Source: Myxococcota bacterium
GTDB lineage: Bacteria; Myxococcota_A; UBA796; UBA2385
Assembly: GCA_023150805.1 (NCBI GenBank)
Contig: JAKLKF010000054.1
Span: 1 to 48,455, forward strand
DNA length: 48,455 nt
Reading direction: 5' to 3'
Shown: positions 7,238 through 18,350 of the stretch, one piece after another
Layout of the letters: each line of letters opens with the position of its first letter
Numbering within the stretch: position 1 is the first letter of the stretch
Translations under genes and position numbers: made by a program
The notes under the pieces: generated by a model
What the model was told of the DNA's origin: nothing
What the model saw: only the letters and a program-made list of their open reading frames with translations
Database searches by the model: none

Positions 7238-9063
7238 CGGGCAGCAGGCCGACCCTGGCCCGGGCGCTGCTCCTGGCCCCCTGGCTGGCGCCGGCTCCCG
7301 CCCGCGCCGGCGAGGCCGTGCAGACCTGGGACCTGGAGGCCGACGACGGCGGCTTCACCTCGACCGGCGAGGTGCCGCTGTGGGAGTGGGGAGCGCCCCT
7401 GGGCGGCCCCTCCGCCGCACACAGCGGCAGCCGCCTCTGGGGCACGGACCTCGACGACCGGTACCTGCGCGAGAACCGGGTGGAGCTGGCCCTGGCGGCC
7501 TTCGACCTGTCCGTCCTCGACGCGCCGACGCTGGTGCTGTGGTCCTGGCTCGACCTGGCGGACGGCGACCTCGCCTTCTTCGAGGTGGACGACGGCGCCG
7601 GCTGGCAGCGCGCCGAGCCGGTCTACGGCTACCCGGTCGCGGGCAGCCTGGCCGACGCCGATCTCGCCTGGGCGCCCCTGTACCTGGACCTCTCGGGCCT
7701 CGACGACCTCTCCCAGGTCCGCCTGGTCCTGCAGAGCGACGCCGGTCGCGCCTGGGGCTGGTACGTCGACGACGTCGGCGTCCACACCGGGGACGCCGTG
7801 CCCCCCCGGATCGACGCGGTGGACGCACCCGAGACCTGGTCCACCTTCGACCAGGGACCCACCATCGTCGCGTCGATCCAGGACGACCAGGCGCTGACCA
7901 GCATCTCCGTGGCCTGGTCCACCGACGAGGTGGAGACCACGCTGACCGGCTTCTCGCCCTCCGACGACGGCACCTGGACGGCGACCCTGCCGCCCCTGCC
8001 GCCGGGCACGGTGTCCTGGACCGTCCAGGCCAGCGACGGCGAGAACCTGTCGACCTGGCCCCCCAGCGGCGAGGCGCAGACCCGGATCCTGCTGCCGGCG
8101 CCCGGCGACCTGGCGGGCCCCGCGGGCCGCCACTGGGGGACGACCATCCCGCTGACCTGGACCGCTCCCGAGGCCGAGGACGCCGTCCTTGGCTACCGGG
8201 TCTACCGCGACGGCGCGCTGGTGGCCGAGCCGCTGTCGACCGCGGCCGAGGTCCCGGCCGCGGGCCCGGTCGACAGCCTGGAGGTCACGGCCCTGTTCCG
8301 CACGGGCATCGGCGACTTCGAGGGGGACCCGGCCGGGCCCCTGCAGGTCGAGGTGGCCGTGCCGGCGGTGTCCGGCCTGGAGCCCGCCGAGGCCTGGCCC
8401 CAGGACCGCCTGCGGATCGCGCTCAGCGGCCAGAACCTGCTGCTGGACGGCGCCACCCTGCAGCCCGAGCACCTGGACCTGGGCGAGGGCGTGCAGGTGG
8501 AGGCGGTGGAGGTCGAGCACGTCGACCGGGCCGTGTTCACGGTCGCGGTGGACCCTGCCGCCGCCCCCGGCGCCCGCGACGCCACCCTGGAGGTCGAGGG
8601 CCTGCCGCTGACGCTGGCGGCCGCGTTCACGGTGCGCAGCGACGAGGACCGCCCCGCCATCACGCAGATCAGCCCCGACGCGCTGGAGCAGGGCGAGCGG
8701 GCGACCTTGACCCTCTCGCTGAGCAGCGCCCCGGCGGCGACGCCGGTGGTCGACCTGGGCGAGGAGCTGGTGATCGAGGCCGTGCAGGTGGACGGCGCGC
8801 AGCTGAAGGTCCAGGTCGCCGTCGGCAACGGCGCGCCGGTGGGCCTGCGAGACGTGACCGTGGACGACGGGGTGCGGATCCTGACCCTGGAGGACGGCTT
8901 CCGGGTCTGGTCGCGGACGGTCACGGTGGCCCCGGACTGCGCCTGCGCGGGGGCGCCGCCCGCCGGCCCGGCCGGGTCGCTGCTGGCGCTGCTGGCCGGC
9001 CTGTCCTGGCGCCGACGTCGCTCGGCCCGGAACCCGAGCGATTGCGCCCCCCCCTCGCTGTGA
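7234..9063 (+). CDS. Secreted surface protein with MAM-like, FnIII-like and IPT-like domains and MYXO-CTERM-like tail
   Basis: 609 residues from GTG (GTGA overlap). The signal peptide ends at PAPARA (about residue 25). Residues 27-190 look like a jelly-roll 'immune inhibitor/MAM' domain ([14 protein letters not shown] ... [13 protein letters not shown]). They are followed by an Ig/FnIII-like unit ending near '[15 protein letters not shown]', an FnIII-like unit ([21 protein letters not shown]) and two IPT/TIG-like units. The C-terminus is DCACAG, a 15-residue hydrophobic stretch and RRRR, then an unusual 12-residue extension ([10 protein letters not shown]). It is likely a sorted surface protein working with the VWA lipoprotein; no enzymatic motif was seen. 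Confidence 0.75.
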   Translation: MTGSRPTLARALLLAPWLAPAPARAGEAVQTWDLEADDGGFTSTGEVPLWEWGAPLGGPSAAHSGSRLWGTDLDDRYLRENRVELALAAFDLSVLDAPTLVLWSWLDLADGDLAFFEVDDGAGWQRAEPVYGYPVAGSLADADLAWAPLYLDLSGLDDLSQVRLVLQSDAGRAWGWYVDDVGVHTGDAVPPRIDAVDAPETWSTFDQGPTIVASIQDDQALTSISVAWSTDEVETTLTGFSPSDDGTWTATLPPLPPGTVSWTVQASDGENLSTWPPSGEAQTRILLPAPGDLAGPAGRHWGTTIPLTWTAPEAEDAVLGYRVYRDGALVAEPLSTAAEVPAAGPVDSLEVTALFRTGIGDFEGDPAGPLQVEVAVPAVSGLEPAEAWPQDRLRIALSGQNLLLDGATLQPEHLDLGEGVQVEAVEVEHVDRAVFTVAVDPAAAPGARDATLEVEGLPLTLAAAFTVRSDEDRPAITQISPDALEQGERATLTLSLSSAPAATPVVDLGEELVIEAVQVDGAQLKVQVAVGNGAPVGLRDVTVDDGVRILTLEDGFRVWSRTVTVAPDCACAGAPPAGPAGSLLALLAGLSWRRRRSARNPSDCAPPSL

Positions 9064-9174
9064 TACCCCCCAACCTGAGCGCCGGGAGCCGGGGTACCGC
9101 CTGCTCAGCCCCTGCCGGTTGAGCGGACTCCAAGCGCCGACGCCATCCATCCACGCCGAACGGGAGACCCGACC

Positions 9175-9594
9175 ATGCCCGACCTCAAGGGAACGAAGAC
9201 CCACGAGAACCTCAAGGCCGCCTTCGCCGGCGAGTCCCAGGCCAACCGCCGCTACCTGTACTTCGCAAAGGTCGCCGACATCGAGGGCTACCCCGAGGTG
9301 GCGGGCCTGTTCCGCGACACCGCCGAGGGCGAGACCGGCCACGCGCACGGCCACCTGGACTTCCTCAAGCAGGTGGGCGACCCCGCCACCGGCCTGCCGA
9401 TCGGCGCGACCGAGGACAACCTCAAGGCCGCCGTCGCCGGCGAGACCTACGAGTACACCGACATGTACCCGGGCATGGCCAAGACCGCGCGCGACGAGGG
9501 CTTCCCCGAGATCGCCACCTGGTTCGAGACCCTGGCCAAGGCCGAGAAGTCGCACGCCGGCAAGTTCGCGGCGGGCCTCAGCTCCATCGACTGA
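9175..9594 (+). CDS. Rubrerythrin, diiron domain only
   Basis: 139 residues, the size of rubrerythrins without the C-terminal rubredoxin domain. Two ferritin-like helix pairs carry the diiron ligands: E..ANRRY near residue 20, [10 protein letters not shown] near 51-60, [13 protein letters not shown] near 85 and AEKSHAGKF near 122-130. It should reduce hydrogen peroxide to water, here taking electrons from a partner instead of its own rubredoxin. The next two genes, an Fe-S oxidoreductase and a DUF3501 protein, commonly accompany this rubrerythrin class. The 110-bp upstream gap shows no clear promoter; a CTGAGC...GCTCAG inverted repeat (9075-9108) may end the preceding transcript. Confidence 0.9.
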   Translation: MPDLKGTKTHENLKAAFAGESQANRRYLYFAKVADIEGYPEVAGLFRDTAEGETGHAHGHLDFLKQVGDPATGLPIGATEDNLKAAVAGETYEYTDMYPGMAKTARDEGFPEIATWFETLAKAEKSHAGKFAAGLSSID

Positions 9595-9603
9595 CGGGCG
9601 CCC

Positions 9604-9629
9604 ACCTCGCCCCGCCCGCGGGGTGAGGT
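9604..9629 (+). terminator. GC-rich hairpin after rubrerythrin
   Basis: ACCTCGCCCCG and CGGGGTGAGGT form an 11-bp stem with one G-T wobble around a 4-base loop. There is no T run after it. The perfect palindrome GCGGGCCCGC occurs twice just downstream (9642-9651, 9669-9678). The set may attenuate transcription between rubrerythrin and the rest of the island, or protect the 3' end of an abundant rubrerythrin message. Confidence 0.4.
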
Positions 9630-9711
9630 CGTCGCTCCCTCGCGGGCCCGCTCTCTGCTCTCCAGGGGGCGGGCCCGCGTCGTCCGGACCCGCACCGAAC
9701 ACGAGACCGCC

Positions 9712-11160
9712 ATGGCCGTGCACCTTCCCTCGCCGCGCGAGGACCTGTACTGGGACCGCGACGCGCTCACCGCCGAGGAGAAGCGCGTCTTCGAGATCTG
9801 CAACGGCTGCCGGCTGTGCTTCAACCTCTGCCCCAGCTTCCCCGCCCTGTTCCAGGCGGTGGACGCGCTGGACGTCGACGCGGGCCCCGCCGATCCCGCG
9901 CGCAGCATCGCCGTCGACGCGCACGGCAACCACGCCGCCATGGCCGAGGACGCCCACGCCGCGACCCCGCGGCAGGACGTGATGGGCCAGCTCGAGGCGC
10001 TCCAAAAGCTGCCGCTGTCGGTGCACGAGCGGGTGGTCGACCTCTGCTACCAGTGCAAGCTCTGCGACCCGATCTGCCCCTACACGCCGCCGCACGAGTT
10101 CGCCGTCGACTTCCCGCGGCTGATGCTGCGCCACAAGGCGGTCGACGCCCGGCAGCACGGGGTGCCGCTGCAGGACCGGGTGCTGGGCAACCCGGACCTG
10201 GTCGGCCGCCTGGGAACGACCCTGCCGCTCGTCGCCAACGCCGGCGCCGCGGTGCGGCTGAACCGGGTGATGATGGAGGCCACGGTCGGCATCCACCGCG
10301 ACCGGCAGCTGCCCCGCTTCGCCAGCCAGACCTTCCAGGAGTGGTACGGCCCGGGGCACCGCAAGCTGCCGCCGCCCGACCAGGTCTCGGGCCGCAAGGT
10401 GGTGCTGTTCTACACCTGCAGCGTGCAGTGGAACGAGCCCCAGGTGGGGCGCGCCGCGGTCGAGGTGCTGGAGCACAGCGGCGTGACCGTCTACGCGCCG
10501 GAGCTCAAGTGCTGCGGCATGCCGGCGCTCGACGGCGGCGACGTGCCCCGCGCCACCGCCTGGGCCGCCCACAACGTGCAGGTCCTGCTGCCCTTCGTGC
10601 AGGCCGGCTGCCAGGTCGTCTGCCCCGGGCCCACCTGCTCCTACATGCTCAAGCACGAGTGGAAGGAGTACCTGGGCACCGAGCAGGCCCAGCAGGTCGC
10701 CGCCGCCTCCTTCGACCTGATGGAGTACCTGCACGGCATGCGCAAGGAGGGGGCGCTGGTCGAGGACTACGTCCAGGAGGTGGGCGAGATCGGCTACCAC
10801 GTGCCCTGCCACCTCAAGATCCAGAAGATCGGCTTCCGCAGCCGCGACGTGCTCAAGAAGCTGCCGGGGGCCAAGGTCAAGCTGGTCGACAAGTGCTCGT
10901 GCATGGACGGCACCTGGGGCATGAAGAAGGAGTACTACGACCTCAGCAAGCAGTGGGCCAAGCCCATGCTGGAGCAGATGCCCCAGGATGCGGCCGCCAC
11001 CCTGTCCAGCGACTGCCTGATCGCCAAGCTGCAGATCGAGGAGGGCACGGGCAAGCCCGTGCAGCACCCGATCGAGATCGTCTGGAAGGCGCTGGGCGGC
11101 GAGGCCCTGGCCGGTCGCACGGCCGCCGCCGGCCCGGCCCCCGCCAAGGAGACCGAGTGA
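9712..11160 (+). CDS. Rubrerythrin-associated Fe-S oxidoreductase (GlpC/HdrD-like)
   Basis: 482 residues. Two [4Fe-4S] motifs are visible: [12 protein letters not shown] at 30-41 and [12 protein letters not shown] at 112-123. They are followed by two CCG-type cysteine-rich domains; the first has KCCGMP, while the second has [16 protein letters not shown] where CCG would normally stand. This is the heterodisulfide-reductase/GlpC architecture without a flavin subunit. In gene neighbourhoods of many Proteobacteria such a protein sits between rubrerythrin and DUF3501, and it is inferred to pass electrons to rubrerythrin; the direct donor is not known. Its stop overlaps the GTG of the DUF3501 gene. 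Confidence 0.88.
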   Translation: MAVHLPSPREDLYWDRDALTAEEKRVFEICNGCRLCFNLCPSFPALFQAVDALDVDAGPADPARSIAVDAHGNHAAMAEDAHAATPRQDVMGQLEALQKLPLSVHERVVDLCYQCKLCDPICPYTPPHEFAVDFPRLMLRHKAVDARQHGVPLQDRVLGNPDLVGRLGTTLPLVANAGAAVRLNRVMMEATVGIHRDRQLPRFASQTFQEWYGPGHRKLPPPDQVSGRKVVLFYTCSVQWNEPQVGRAAVEVLEHSGVTVYAPELKCCGMPALDGGDVPRATAWAAHNVQVLLPFVQAGCQVVCPGPTCSYMLKHEWKEYLGTEQAQQVAAASFDLMEYLHGMRKEGALVEDYVQEVGEIGYHVPCHLKIQKIGFRSRDVLKKLPGAKVKLVDKCSCMDGTWGMKKEYYDLSKQWAKPMLEQMPQDAAATLSSDCLIAKLQIEEGTGKPVQHPIEIVWKALGGEALAGRTAAAGPAPAKETE

Positions 11161-11744
11161 GCCCCCTGACCCGCGCCGACATCCTCCCCGTCGACCGCTT
11201 CCAGCAGGTCCGCCAGCAGCACCTGGCCGAGGTCCTGGCCCACCAGGCCGTGCGCCGGGTCCCGCTGGGCCCGAACATGACCCTGCTCTTCGAGAACCGC
11301 ACCACCATGCGGTGGCAGATCCACGAGATGTGCCGGGTCGAGGGGCTGCACGGCGACAAGGTCGACCACGAGCTGGCCACCTACAACGCGCTGCTGCCGG
11401 GCCCCGACGAGCTGAGCGCCACGCTGCTGGTCGAGTACGAGGACGCCGCCGAGCGCGACGGGGCCCTGCGCCGCCTGGTCGGCCTGGACCGGCACCTGTG
11501 GCTGGCGCTGGGGGACCGGCGCCTGCCCGCGCGCTTCGACCGGGAGCAGTTCAACGAGGAGCGGATCTCCTCGGTCCAGTTCGTGCGGCTGCCGCTGGAC
11601 CCGGCGGCCCGGGCCGCCCTGGCCGACCTGTCGCAGCCGGCGCGGCTGGTGGTCGACCACGCCGCCTACCGCGCCACGACCGACCTCTCCCGCGCCACGC
11701 GGGGCGCCCTCCTCGACGACCTGGACGAGGCCGCGCGGGCCTGA
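11157..11744 (+). CDS. DUF3501 family protein
   Basis: 195 residues from a GTG overlapping the upstream stop. The sequence has the family features: LTRADILP at the start, the central '[21 protein letters not shown]' region (residues 40-60), '[15 protein letters not shown]' and a basic '[17 protein letters not shown]' segment. DUF3501 proteins are of unknown function but keep company with rubrerythrin and the Fe-S oxidoreductase, as here, suggesting a role in the same peroxide-reduction pathway. No cysteines likely to bind a cluster were seen (only one Cys, in the central region), so it is more likely an assembly or regulatory partner than an electron carrier. Confidence 0.85.
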   Translation: MSPLTRADILPVDRFQQVRQQHLAEVLAHQAVRRVPLGPNMTLLFENRTTMRWQIHEMCRVEGLHGDKVDHELATYNALLPGPDELSATLLVEYEDAAERDGALRRLVGLDRHLWLALGDRRLPARFDREQFNEERISSVQFVRLPLDPAARAALADLSQPARLVVDHAAYRATTDLSRATRGALLDDLDEAARA

Positions 11745-11804
11745 CCCGCCCGCCGGCCCCTGCCCTCCCTTCCCCTCCCCCCCGCCCCAACCCTGGAGAC
11801 CCCG

Positions 11805-12263
11805 ATGTCCCTGCTCGGCAAGACCGCCCCCGACTTCACCCTGTTCGACACCGCCAAGCAGCCGGTGCAGCTCTCGGCCCTGCGCGGCAAGCAGGTGGTC
11901 GTCGCCTTCTTCCCCGCCGCCTTCACCGGCGTCTGCACCAAGGAGCTCTGCACCTTCCAGGACTCCCTGGCCGCGCTCAACGACGCCAACGCCACCGTGC
12001 TGGGCGTCAGCGTGGACGCGCCCTTCTCCAACGCCGCCTTCGCCAAGCAGAACGCCCTCTCCTTCCCGGTGCTCTCCGACTACGCCCGGGAGGCCACCGA
12101 GGCCTATGGCGTGGCGCTGCGCGACTTCGCCGGCATGAAGGGCTACACCGCCGCCCAGCGCTCGGTCTTCGTCGTCGGGGCCGACGGCGTCGTCAAGTAC
12201 GAGTGGATCGCCCCCAACCCCGGGGTCGAGCCCGACTACGCCGCCGTCAAGGCCTCGCTCTGA
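11805..12263 (+). CDS. Peroxiredoxin (AhpC/TSA superfamily)
   Basis: 152 residues, thioredoxin fold. The peroxidatic cysteine lies in 'FFPAAFTGVCTKELCTF' (about residue 45), matching PxxxTxxC. A second cysteine five residues later (CTKELC) is the arrangement seen in AhpE-like and archaeal-type redoxins; no separate C-terminal resolving cysteine is present. A conserved Arg (AQRSVFVV) completes the active site. It should reduce hydroperoxides in the cytoplasm. It follows DUF3501 after a C/T-rich leader and a GGAG site, and is followed closely by superoxide dismutase. Confidence 0.9.
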   Translation: MSLLGKTAPDFTLFDTAKQPVQLSALRGKQVVVAFFPAAFTGVCTKELCTFQDSLAALNDANATVLGVSVDAPFSNAAFAKQNALSFPVLSDYAREATEAYGVALRDFAGMKGYTAAQRSVFVVGADGVVKYEWIAPNPGVEPDYAAVKASL

Positions 12264-12307
12264 TCCCTCCGTCCCCCTCTCCCTCCCCCGCCGACCCAGG
12301 AGCCACC

Positions 12308-12895
12308 ATGGCCTTCGAGCTTCCCGCCCTCCCCTACGCCAGCGACGCGCTGCAGCCGCACATCTCGGCCGAGACCCTGGCCTTCCACCACGGCAAGCAC
12401 CACAACGCCTACGTCACCAACCTCAACAACCTGGTGGCGGCCAACCCGGCCCTGCAGGGGCTCAGCCTGGAGGAGATCATCCGGACCTCGTCGGGCGGCG
12501 TGTTCAACAACGCGGCCCAGGTCTGGAACCACACCTTCTACTGGCACAGCATGAGCCCCTCGGGCGGTGGCGCGCCCACCGGCGCCCTGGCCGCGGCCAT
12601 CGACGCGGCCTGGGGCTCCTTCGACGAGTTCAAGGCGAAGTTCAGCGCCGCCGCGGTGGGCCAGTTCGGATCGGGCTGGGCCTGGCTGGTGGCCGACGCC
12701 GCGGGCAAGCTCTCCATCCGCACGACGGGCAACGCCGAGACCCCGCTCACCGACGCCAGCGTGCGGGCGATCCTGACCTGCGACGTGTGGGAGCACGCCT
12801 ACTACGTCGACTACCGCAACGCGCGCCCCAACTACGTCGCCGCGTGGTGGAACCTGGTCAACTGGGACTTCGCCAACCGCAACTACGCCGGCTGA
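12308..12895 (+). CDS. sodB: Superoxide dismutase, Fe/Mn family
   Basis: 195 residues, full length. The metal ligands are visible as HISAETLAFHHGKHH (His near 27), WNHTFYWHSM (His near 77) and DVWEHAYYVDY (Asp/His near 159-163). 'AAQVWNHTFYWHSM' and 'FGSGWAWL' are typical of the iron type, so sodB is preferred, but Mn or cambialistic use cannot be excluded. It converts superoxide to peroxide, which the peroxiredoxin and rubrerythrin of the same island can remove. The start is set by AGGAG just upstream of the ATG. Confidence 0.93.
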   Translation: MAFELPALPYASDALQPHISAETLAFHHGKHHNAYVTNLNNLVAANPALQGLSLEEIIRTSSGGVFNNAAQVWNHTFYWHSMSPSGGGAPTGALAAAIDAAWGSFDEFKAKFSAAAVGQFGSGWAWLVADAAGKLSIRTTGNAETPLTDASVRAILTCDVWEHAYYVDYRNARPNYVAAWWNLVNWDFANRNYAG

Positions 12896-12905
12896 GGCCT
12901 TGGCC

Positions 12906-12935
12906 GACCCCGGTGCCCACCGTGGTGCCGGGGTC
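12906..12935. terminator. Bidirectional hairpin between sodB and the NicO gene
   Basis: GACCCCGG and CCGGGGTC pair perfectly around a 14-base interior that itself contains CACC/GGTG. It lies between two convergent genes, with no T tract on either side. Confidence 0.55.
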
Positions 12936-12952
12936 GTCGCCTGCCCGCGCGC

Positions 12953-13651
12953 TCAGGCGCCGGGGAAGGTGGTCAGCAGCCACCAGCCGCCGACGCCGAC
13001 GGTGAACAGCGAGGCGGCCAGGACCAGGCCCCGCAGGGCGGCCCGGCCGGCCCGGCGCGCCAGCTCCCCCAAGACCAGCCCGAACAGGGCCATGCTGCCC
13101 ACCGCGGCCACCAGGTAGGCCGCCAGGTAGACCGCCGACTCGGCGGGCGGCAGCGCCAGGGCGGGCACCACGCCCAGCAGGTGGCCCATGCCCGCCGCGC
13201 CGTGGAACAGGCCCACCCCGAAGGCGGCGTGGCTGTGGCCCTGGTGCGCCTGCAGGTCGTGGGCATGGGCGCCCAGGTGCACGTGGGGGTGGGCGTGATC
13301 GGCGCTGGCCGCAGGTCCGGCGCCCGCGGGGTCGTGGGCGTGGCCGTGGTCGTGGATCTGCATGCCCAGCGCGCCGCGCAGGCTCCACAGCCCCAGGCCC
13401 ACCAGCAGGAAGCCCACCGAGAACTCGCTCCAGCCCGAGAGCGCGTGCACGTCCACGGCCTCGCGGGCCAGCATGCCCAGGCCACCGAGCAGGACGACGC
13501 CCAGGCCGTGGCCCAGGCCCCAGGCGGCGCCGGTCCGGGCCGCCGCGCGGCGATCCCGCAGCGCCAGCGGCGCCACCGCGGCGAGGTGGTCCGGCCCGGT
13601 GACGACGTGCACCGACCCGGCGGCCAGGCCGCTCAGCAGCGGGATCAACAC
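12953..13651 (-). CDS. NicO/UreH-type nickel-cobalt transporter
   Basis: 232 residues from GTG with GGAGG upstream. Six or so spans are visible. 'HVVTGPDHLAAVAPLA' at the N-terminus carries the His-x4-Asp-His metal motif of the nickel/cobalt transporter families. A His-rich cytoplasmic loop (about residues 97-145, over ten His, as in 'DHGHAHD' and 'HPHVHLGAHAHD') splits the two halves, and a second HGAAGMGHLLG motif follows. Substrate and direction (uptake or export) cannot be read from sequence. It follows murG by 20 bp, so it is probably co-transcribed with it, and it converges on sodB. Confidence 0.82.
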   Translation of the reverse strand: MLIPLLSGLAAGSVHVVTGPDHLAAVAPLALRDRRAAARTGAAWGLGHGLGVVLLGGLGMLAREAVDVHALSGWSEFSVGFLLVGLGLWSLRGALGMQIHDHGHAHDPAGAGPAASADHAHPHVHLGAHAHDLQAHQGHSHAAFGVGLFHGAAGMGHLLGVVPALALPPAESAVYLAAYLVAAVGSMALFGLVLGELARRAGRAALRGLVLAASLFTVGVGGWWLLTTFPGA

Positions 13652-13671
13652 GGGACCTCCATCGGCGCGGC

Positions 13672-14778
13672 CTATCGCGCCAGCAGCCGCTCTTCGACCA
13701 GGTCGGCGACCCGCGCGGCCGTGTCCAGGCGGGCCTGGCCCCGCGCGGCCTGCCCCATGCGCTCCAGCAGCGGCCGGTCACCCAGCAGGGCGCCCAGGCG
13801 GGCGACGACGGCCGGCACGTCCAGCCCCTGCTCGACCACCACCTCGGCGGCGCCCACCGCCTCCAGGCCGCGGGCGTTGGCCTCCTGGTGGTTGTCGGTG
13901 ACGTTGGGGCTGGGGACCAGGACCGAGGGCTTGCCGACCGCGCACAGCTCGGCCAGGGTCGACGATCCGGCCCGGCACAGCACCAGGTCGGCGGCGGCGT
14001 AGGCGTCGGCCATCTTGTCCTCGTAGTCGACCAGGGCCAGGCCCGCGGGCAGCGGCTGCAGGCGGGCCGCCACCTCGGCGTGGTAGGTCGGGCCGGTCAC
14101 GAAGACGAGCTGCCAGGCGCGGGCGGCGCGGGCGGCCGCCTCGCCCAGCTCGTTGATCCGGGCCGCCCCCAGCGAGCCGCCCACGACCAGCAGCACCGGC
14201 AGGTCTTCCCGCAGGCCGTAGCGGGCCCGCGCGCGCTGCCGATCGCCCTCCAGCACCCGCGGGTTCACCGGGCAGCCCACCACCTCCTTGGGCACCGACG
14301 CCGGCAGGCGCTCGGCGGTCGCGGCGTAGGTGAGCAGCACCAGGTCCGCGACCCGCGCGCACAGGCGGTTGGCCAGGCCGGGGGTGACGTTGGCCTCGTG
14401 GATGGCCGAGGGCAGCCCCAGCGAGGCGGCCGCCAGCACGGTGGGCGCCATCACGTAGCCGCCGACCCCCAGCACCGCGTCGACCTCCAGCCGGCGGAGC
14501 AGCGCGCGGGCCTGGCTGGTGGCCTCGGCCAGCCCGCGCGCGAAGCCCACCTTGCTGGCGACGCCCGCGCGCGGGAACTGGACGGCCGGCACGGCGTGGA
14601 AGGGGAAGTCGCGGTCGGGGGCCACGCGCCCCTCGAGCCGGCGCGCCTCGCCCAGGTAGAGGACGCGGTGGCCGCGGCGGCGCAGCTCCTCGCCCATGGC
14701 GATCGCCGGGTAGACGTGGCCGCCGGTCCCTCCGCCGGCCAGCGCGATGGTGGCGGGGGCAGGACCAGCGGCGGGCAT
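13672..14778 (-). CDS. murG: MurG, UDP-GlcNAc:lipid I N-acetylglucosaminyltransferase
   Basis: 368 residues. The glycine-rich loops GGGTGGHVYPA (N-terminal) and GVGGYVMAP, and the GT-B donor-site motifs VVGGSLGAARIN, CRAGSSTLAE and DNHQEANA are all present. It adds GlcNAc to lipid I on the inner face of the membrane to make lipid II. The ATG at 14776-14778 is preferred over an upstream in-frame start at 14817 because a GGAGG site lies 5-10 bases before it. The gene is outside any division/cell-wall (dcw) cluster here: its neighbours are NicO and, divergently, ftsH. Confidence 0.93.
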   Translation of the reverse strand: MPAAGPAPATIALAGGGTGGHVYPAIAMGEELRRRGHRVLYLGEARRLEGRVAPDRDFPFHAVPAVQFPRAGVASKVGFARGLAEATSQARALLRRLEVDAVLGVGGYVMAPTVLAAASLGLPSAIHEANVTPGLANRLCARVADLVLLTYAATAERLPASVPKEVVGCPVNPRVLEGDRQRARARYGLREDLPVLLVVGGSLGAARINELGEAAARAARAWQLVFVTGPTYHAEVAARLQPLPAGLALVDYEDKMADAYAAADLVLCRAGSSTLAELCAVGKPSVLVPSPNVTDNHQEANARGLEAVGAAEVVVEQGLDVPAVVARLGALLGDRPLLERMGQAARGQARLDTAARVADLVEERLLAR

Positions 14779-14887
14779 CGCACCTCCAGGCGGCCCTGGC
14801 CTAGCACGCCGCGCCACCGCCGGCTGGCCCCTGCCCTACCTGCCCGCCCCCCAGCGCGATACCCTGCCCCCTCGCACCCCAAGGCAC

Positions 14888-16710
<1,823 letters not shown>

Positions 16711-16714
<4 letters not shown>

Positions 16715-17520
16715 ACGCCCCGCTGCCACCGCCCCCGGCGCTCCGCGGGCGACCGCTGGTGGTCGGCATCCTCAACGTGACGCCGGACTCCTTCCACGAC
16801 GGCGGGCAGCACGAGGCGCTCGACCGGGCCCTGGCCCAGGCCGCCGCCATGGCGCAGGCCGGCGCGGACTGGATCGACGTCGGAGGCGAGTCCACGCGAC
16901 CGGGGGCCGCGGCCGTCGACGCCGAGCTGGAGCTGCGGCGGATCCTGCCGGTCATCCGCGCCCTGGCGAGCGGCCCCCTGCCCGTCTCCGTCGACACCTC
17001 CAAGGCCGCCGTGGCCGCCGCAGCGCTGCGGGCGGGCGCCTGCATCGTCAACGACGTGACCGGCCTCGCCGATCCCGAGATGGCAGCCGTGACGGCCGAC
17101 GCCCAGGCGACCGTCGTCATGCACATGCGGGGCGACCCGGCCACGATGCGGGACCTGACGGACTACGACGACCTGGTCGCCGAGGTGCGGGACCACCTGC
17201 TGGCGCGCGCGGGCCGGGCCCGGAGCCCCCAGGTCTGGATCGACCCCGGCCTGGGCTTCGCCAAGACGGCGGCGCAGAGCCTGTCGCTGCTGGCCCACCT
17301 CGACGCCCTGGTGGCGACCGGCCTGCCCGTGCTGGTGGGCGCCAGCCGCAAGTCCTTCATCGGCGCCACCCTGGGCCAGCCGGCCAGCGCCGACCGGCTC
17401 CCCGGCTCGCTCGCCGCGGCCGCCGCCGCCTGGCAGCGCGGCGCCCGCGCCCTGCGTGTGCACGACGTCGCCCCCACCCGCCAGCTCCTCGACCTGCTCG
17501 CCGCCGTGGAGGCAGCGTGA
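16711..17520 (+). CDS. folP: Dihydropteroate synthase
   Basis: 269 residues, TIM barrel. Diagnostic motifs: GILNVTPDSFHDGG near 18, DVGGESTRPGA near 56, VSVDTSKA near 93, NDVTGL near 113, IDPGLGFAK near 175 and GASRKSFIG near 210. It joins p-aminobenzoate to the pterin pyrophosphate in folate synthesis. The ftsH-folP-cdaA order resembles the ftsH-folP-glmM arrangement known in Proteobacteria, with the c-di-AMP genes added. Confidence 0.95.
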
Positions 17521-17551
17521 GCGGCCCTGGCCGGAGGGGGGGAGACAGCCC

Positions 17552-18349
17552 GTGAGCCTGTACTGGCTGTGGGACGTCCTCGGGTGGGCCGATGTCCTCG
17601 ACATCGCGCTGATGGCCTTCCTGATCTACCGGGCCATCGAGATCATGCGCGGCACCCGGGCCTTCCAGAGCGTGGTCGGCCTGGCCGCCGTGATGCTGCT
17701 GTACCTGGCCAGCGAGAAGCTCGGCCTGCTCACCATCCGCTGGCTGCTCGACAAGTTCTTCGTCTACATCGTCCTGACCGTCATCATCCTCTTCCAGCGC
17801 GACATCCGCCTGGGCCTGGCGCGCGCCGGCGGGCGCCTCTTCCCGCGCCTGTCCACCGCCACCGACCTGTCGATGCTGGAGGACCTGGTCAAGGCCAGCT
17901 TCTCGCTCGCCAGCCGCCGGATCGGCGCCCTGATCGTCATCGAGCGTGCGGCCAGCCTGGACGACTGGGTCGAGCCCGCGACGCGGCTGGACGCGCGCAT
18001 CAGCCAGGAGCTGCTGCTGGCGCTCTTCCACCCGACCAGCCCGCTGCACGACGGCGCCATCGTCGTCCAGAAGGGCCGCCTGGCCGCCGCCCAGGTCTAC
18101 CTGCCGCTGACCCAGTCCAAGGAGGTCAGCCGGATGCTCGGCACCCGCCACCGCGCCGCCCTGGGTCTCACCGAGGAGACCGACGCCGTGGTCGTCATCG
18201 TCAGCGAGGAGCGCGGGACGGTCTCCATCGTGCAGGAGGGCCGCATCACGCCCTGCCGCGACGCCAACGAGCTGCGCAGCCGCCTGCAGGGCATCCTCCA
18301 GCCGGGCCGCGCCGACCGGACGCCCGCCCCCGCCAAGGCCGGGAGCTGA
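17552..18349 (+). CDS. cdaA: CdaA, membrane diadenylate cyclase
   Basis: 265 residues from a GTG preceded by GGAGGGGG. Three N-terminal spans are followed by the DAC domain with the DGA motif in HDGAIVV (near 169) and the RHR motif in GTRHRAALGLTEETDA (near 200), the ATP-binding and catalytic signatures. It makes c-di-AMP from two ATP. CdaR and GlmM follow immediately, the arrangement in which CdaR and GlmM modulate CdaA activity. Confidence 0.95.
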   Translation: MSLYWLWDVLGWADVLDIALMAFLIYRAIEIMRGTRAFQSVVGLAAVMLLYLASEKLGLLTIRWLLDKFFVYIVLTVIILFQRDIRLGLARAGGRLFPRLSTATDLSMLEDLVKASFSLASRRIGALIVIERAASLDDWVEPATRLDARISQELLLALFHPTSPLHDGAIVVQKGRLAAAQVYLPLTQSKEVSRMLGTRHRAALGLTEETDAVVVIVSEERGTVSIVQEGRITPCRDANELRSRLQGILQPGRADRTPAPAKAGS

Positions 18350-18350
18350 G

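Noticed and set aside
7195..11067. 1290-codon open frame on the minus strand
   Set aside because: Runs opposite the surface protein, rubrerythrin and Fe-S genes, which have clear motifs; the frame is His/Gln/Gly-rich filler.
14747..14887. Longer N-terminus for FtsH
   Set aside because: The extra residues are low complexity and overlap the murG start region; the ATG at 14888 gives the normal signal-anchor.
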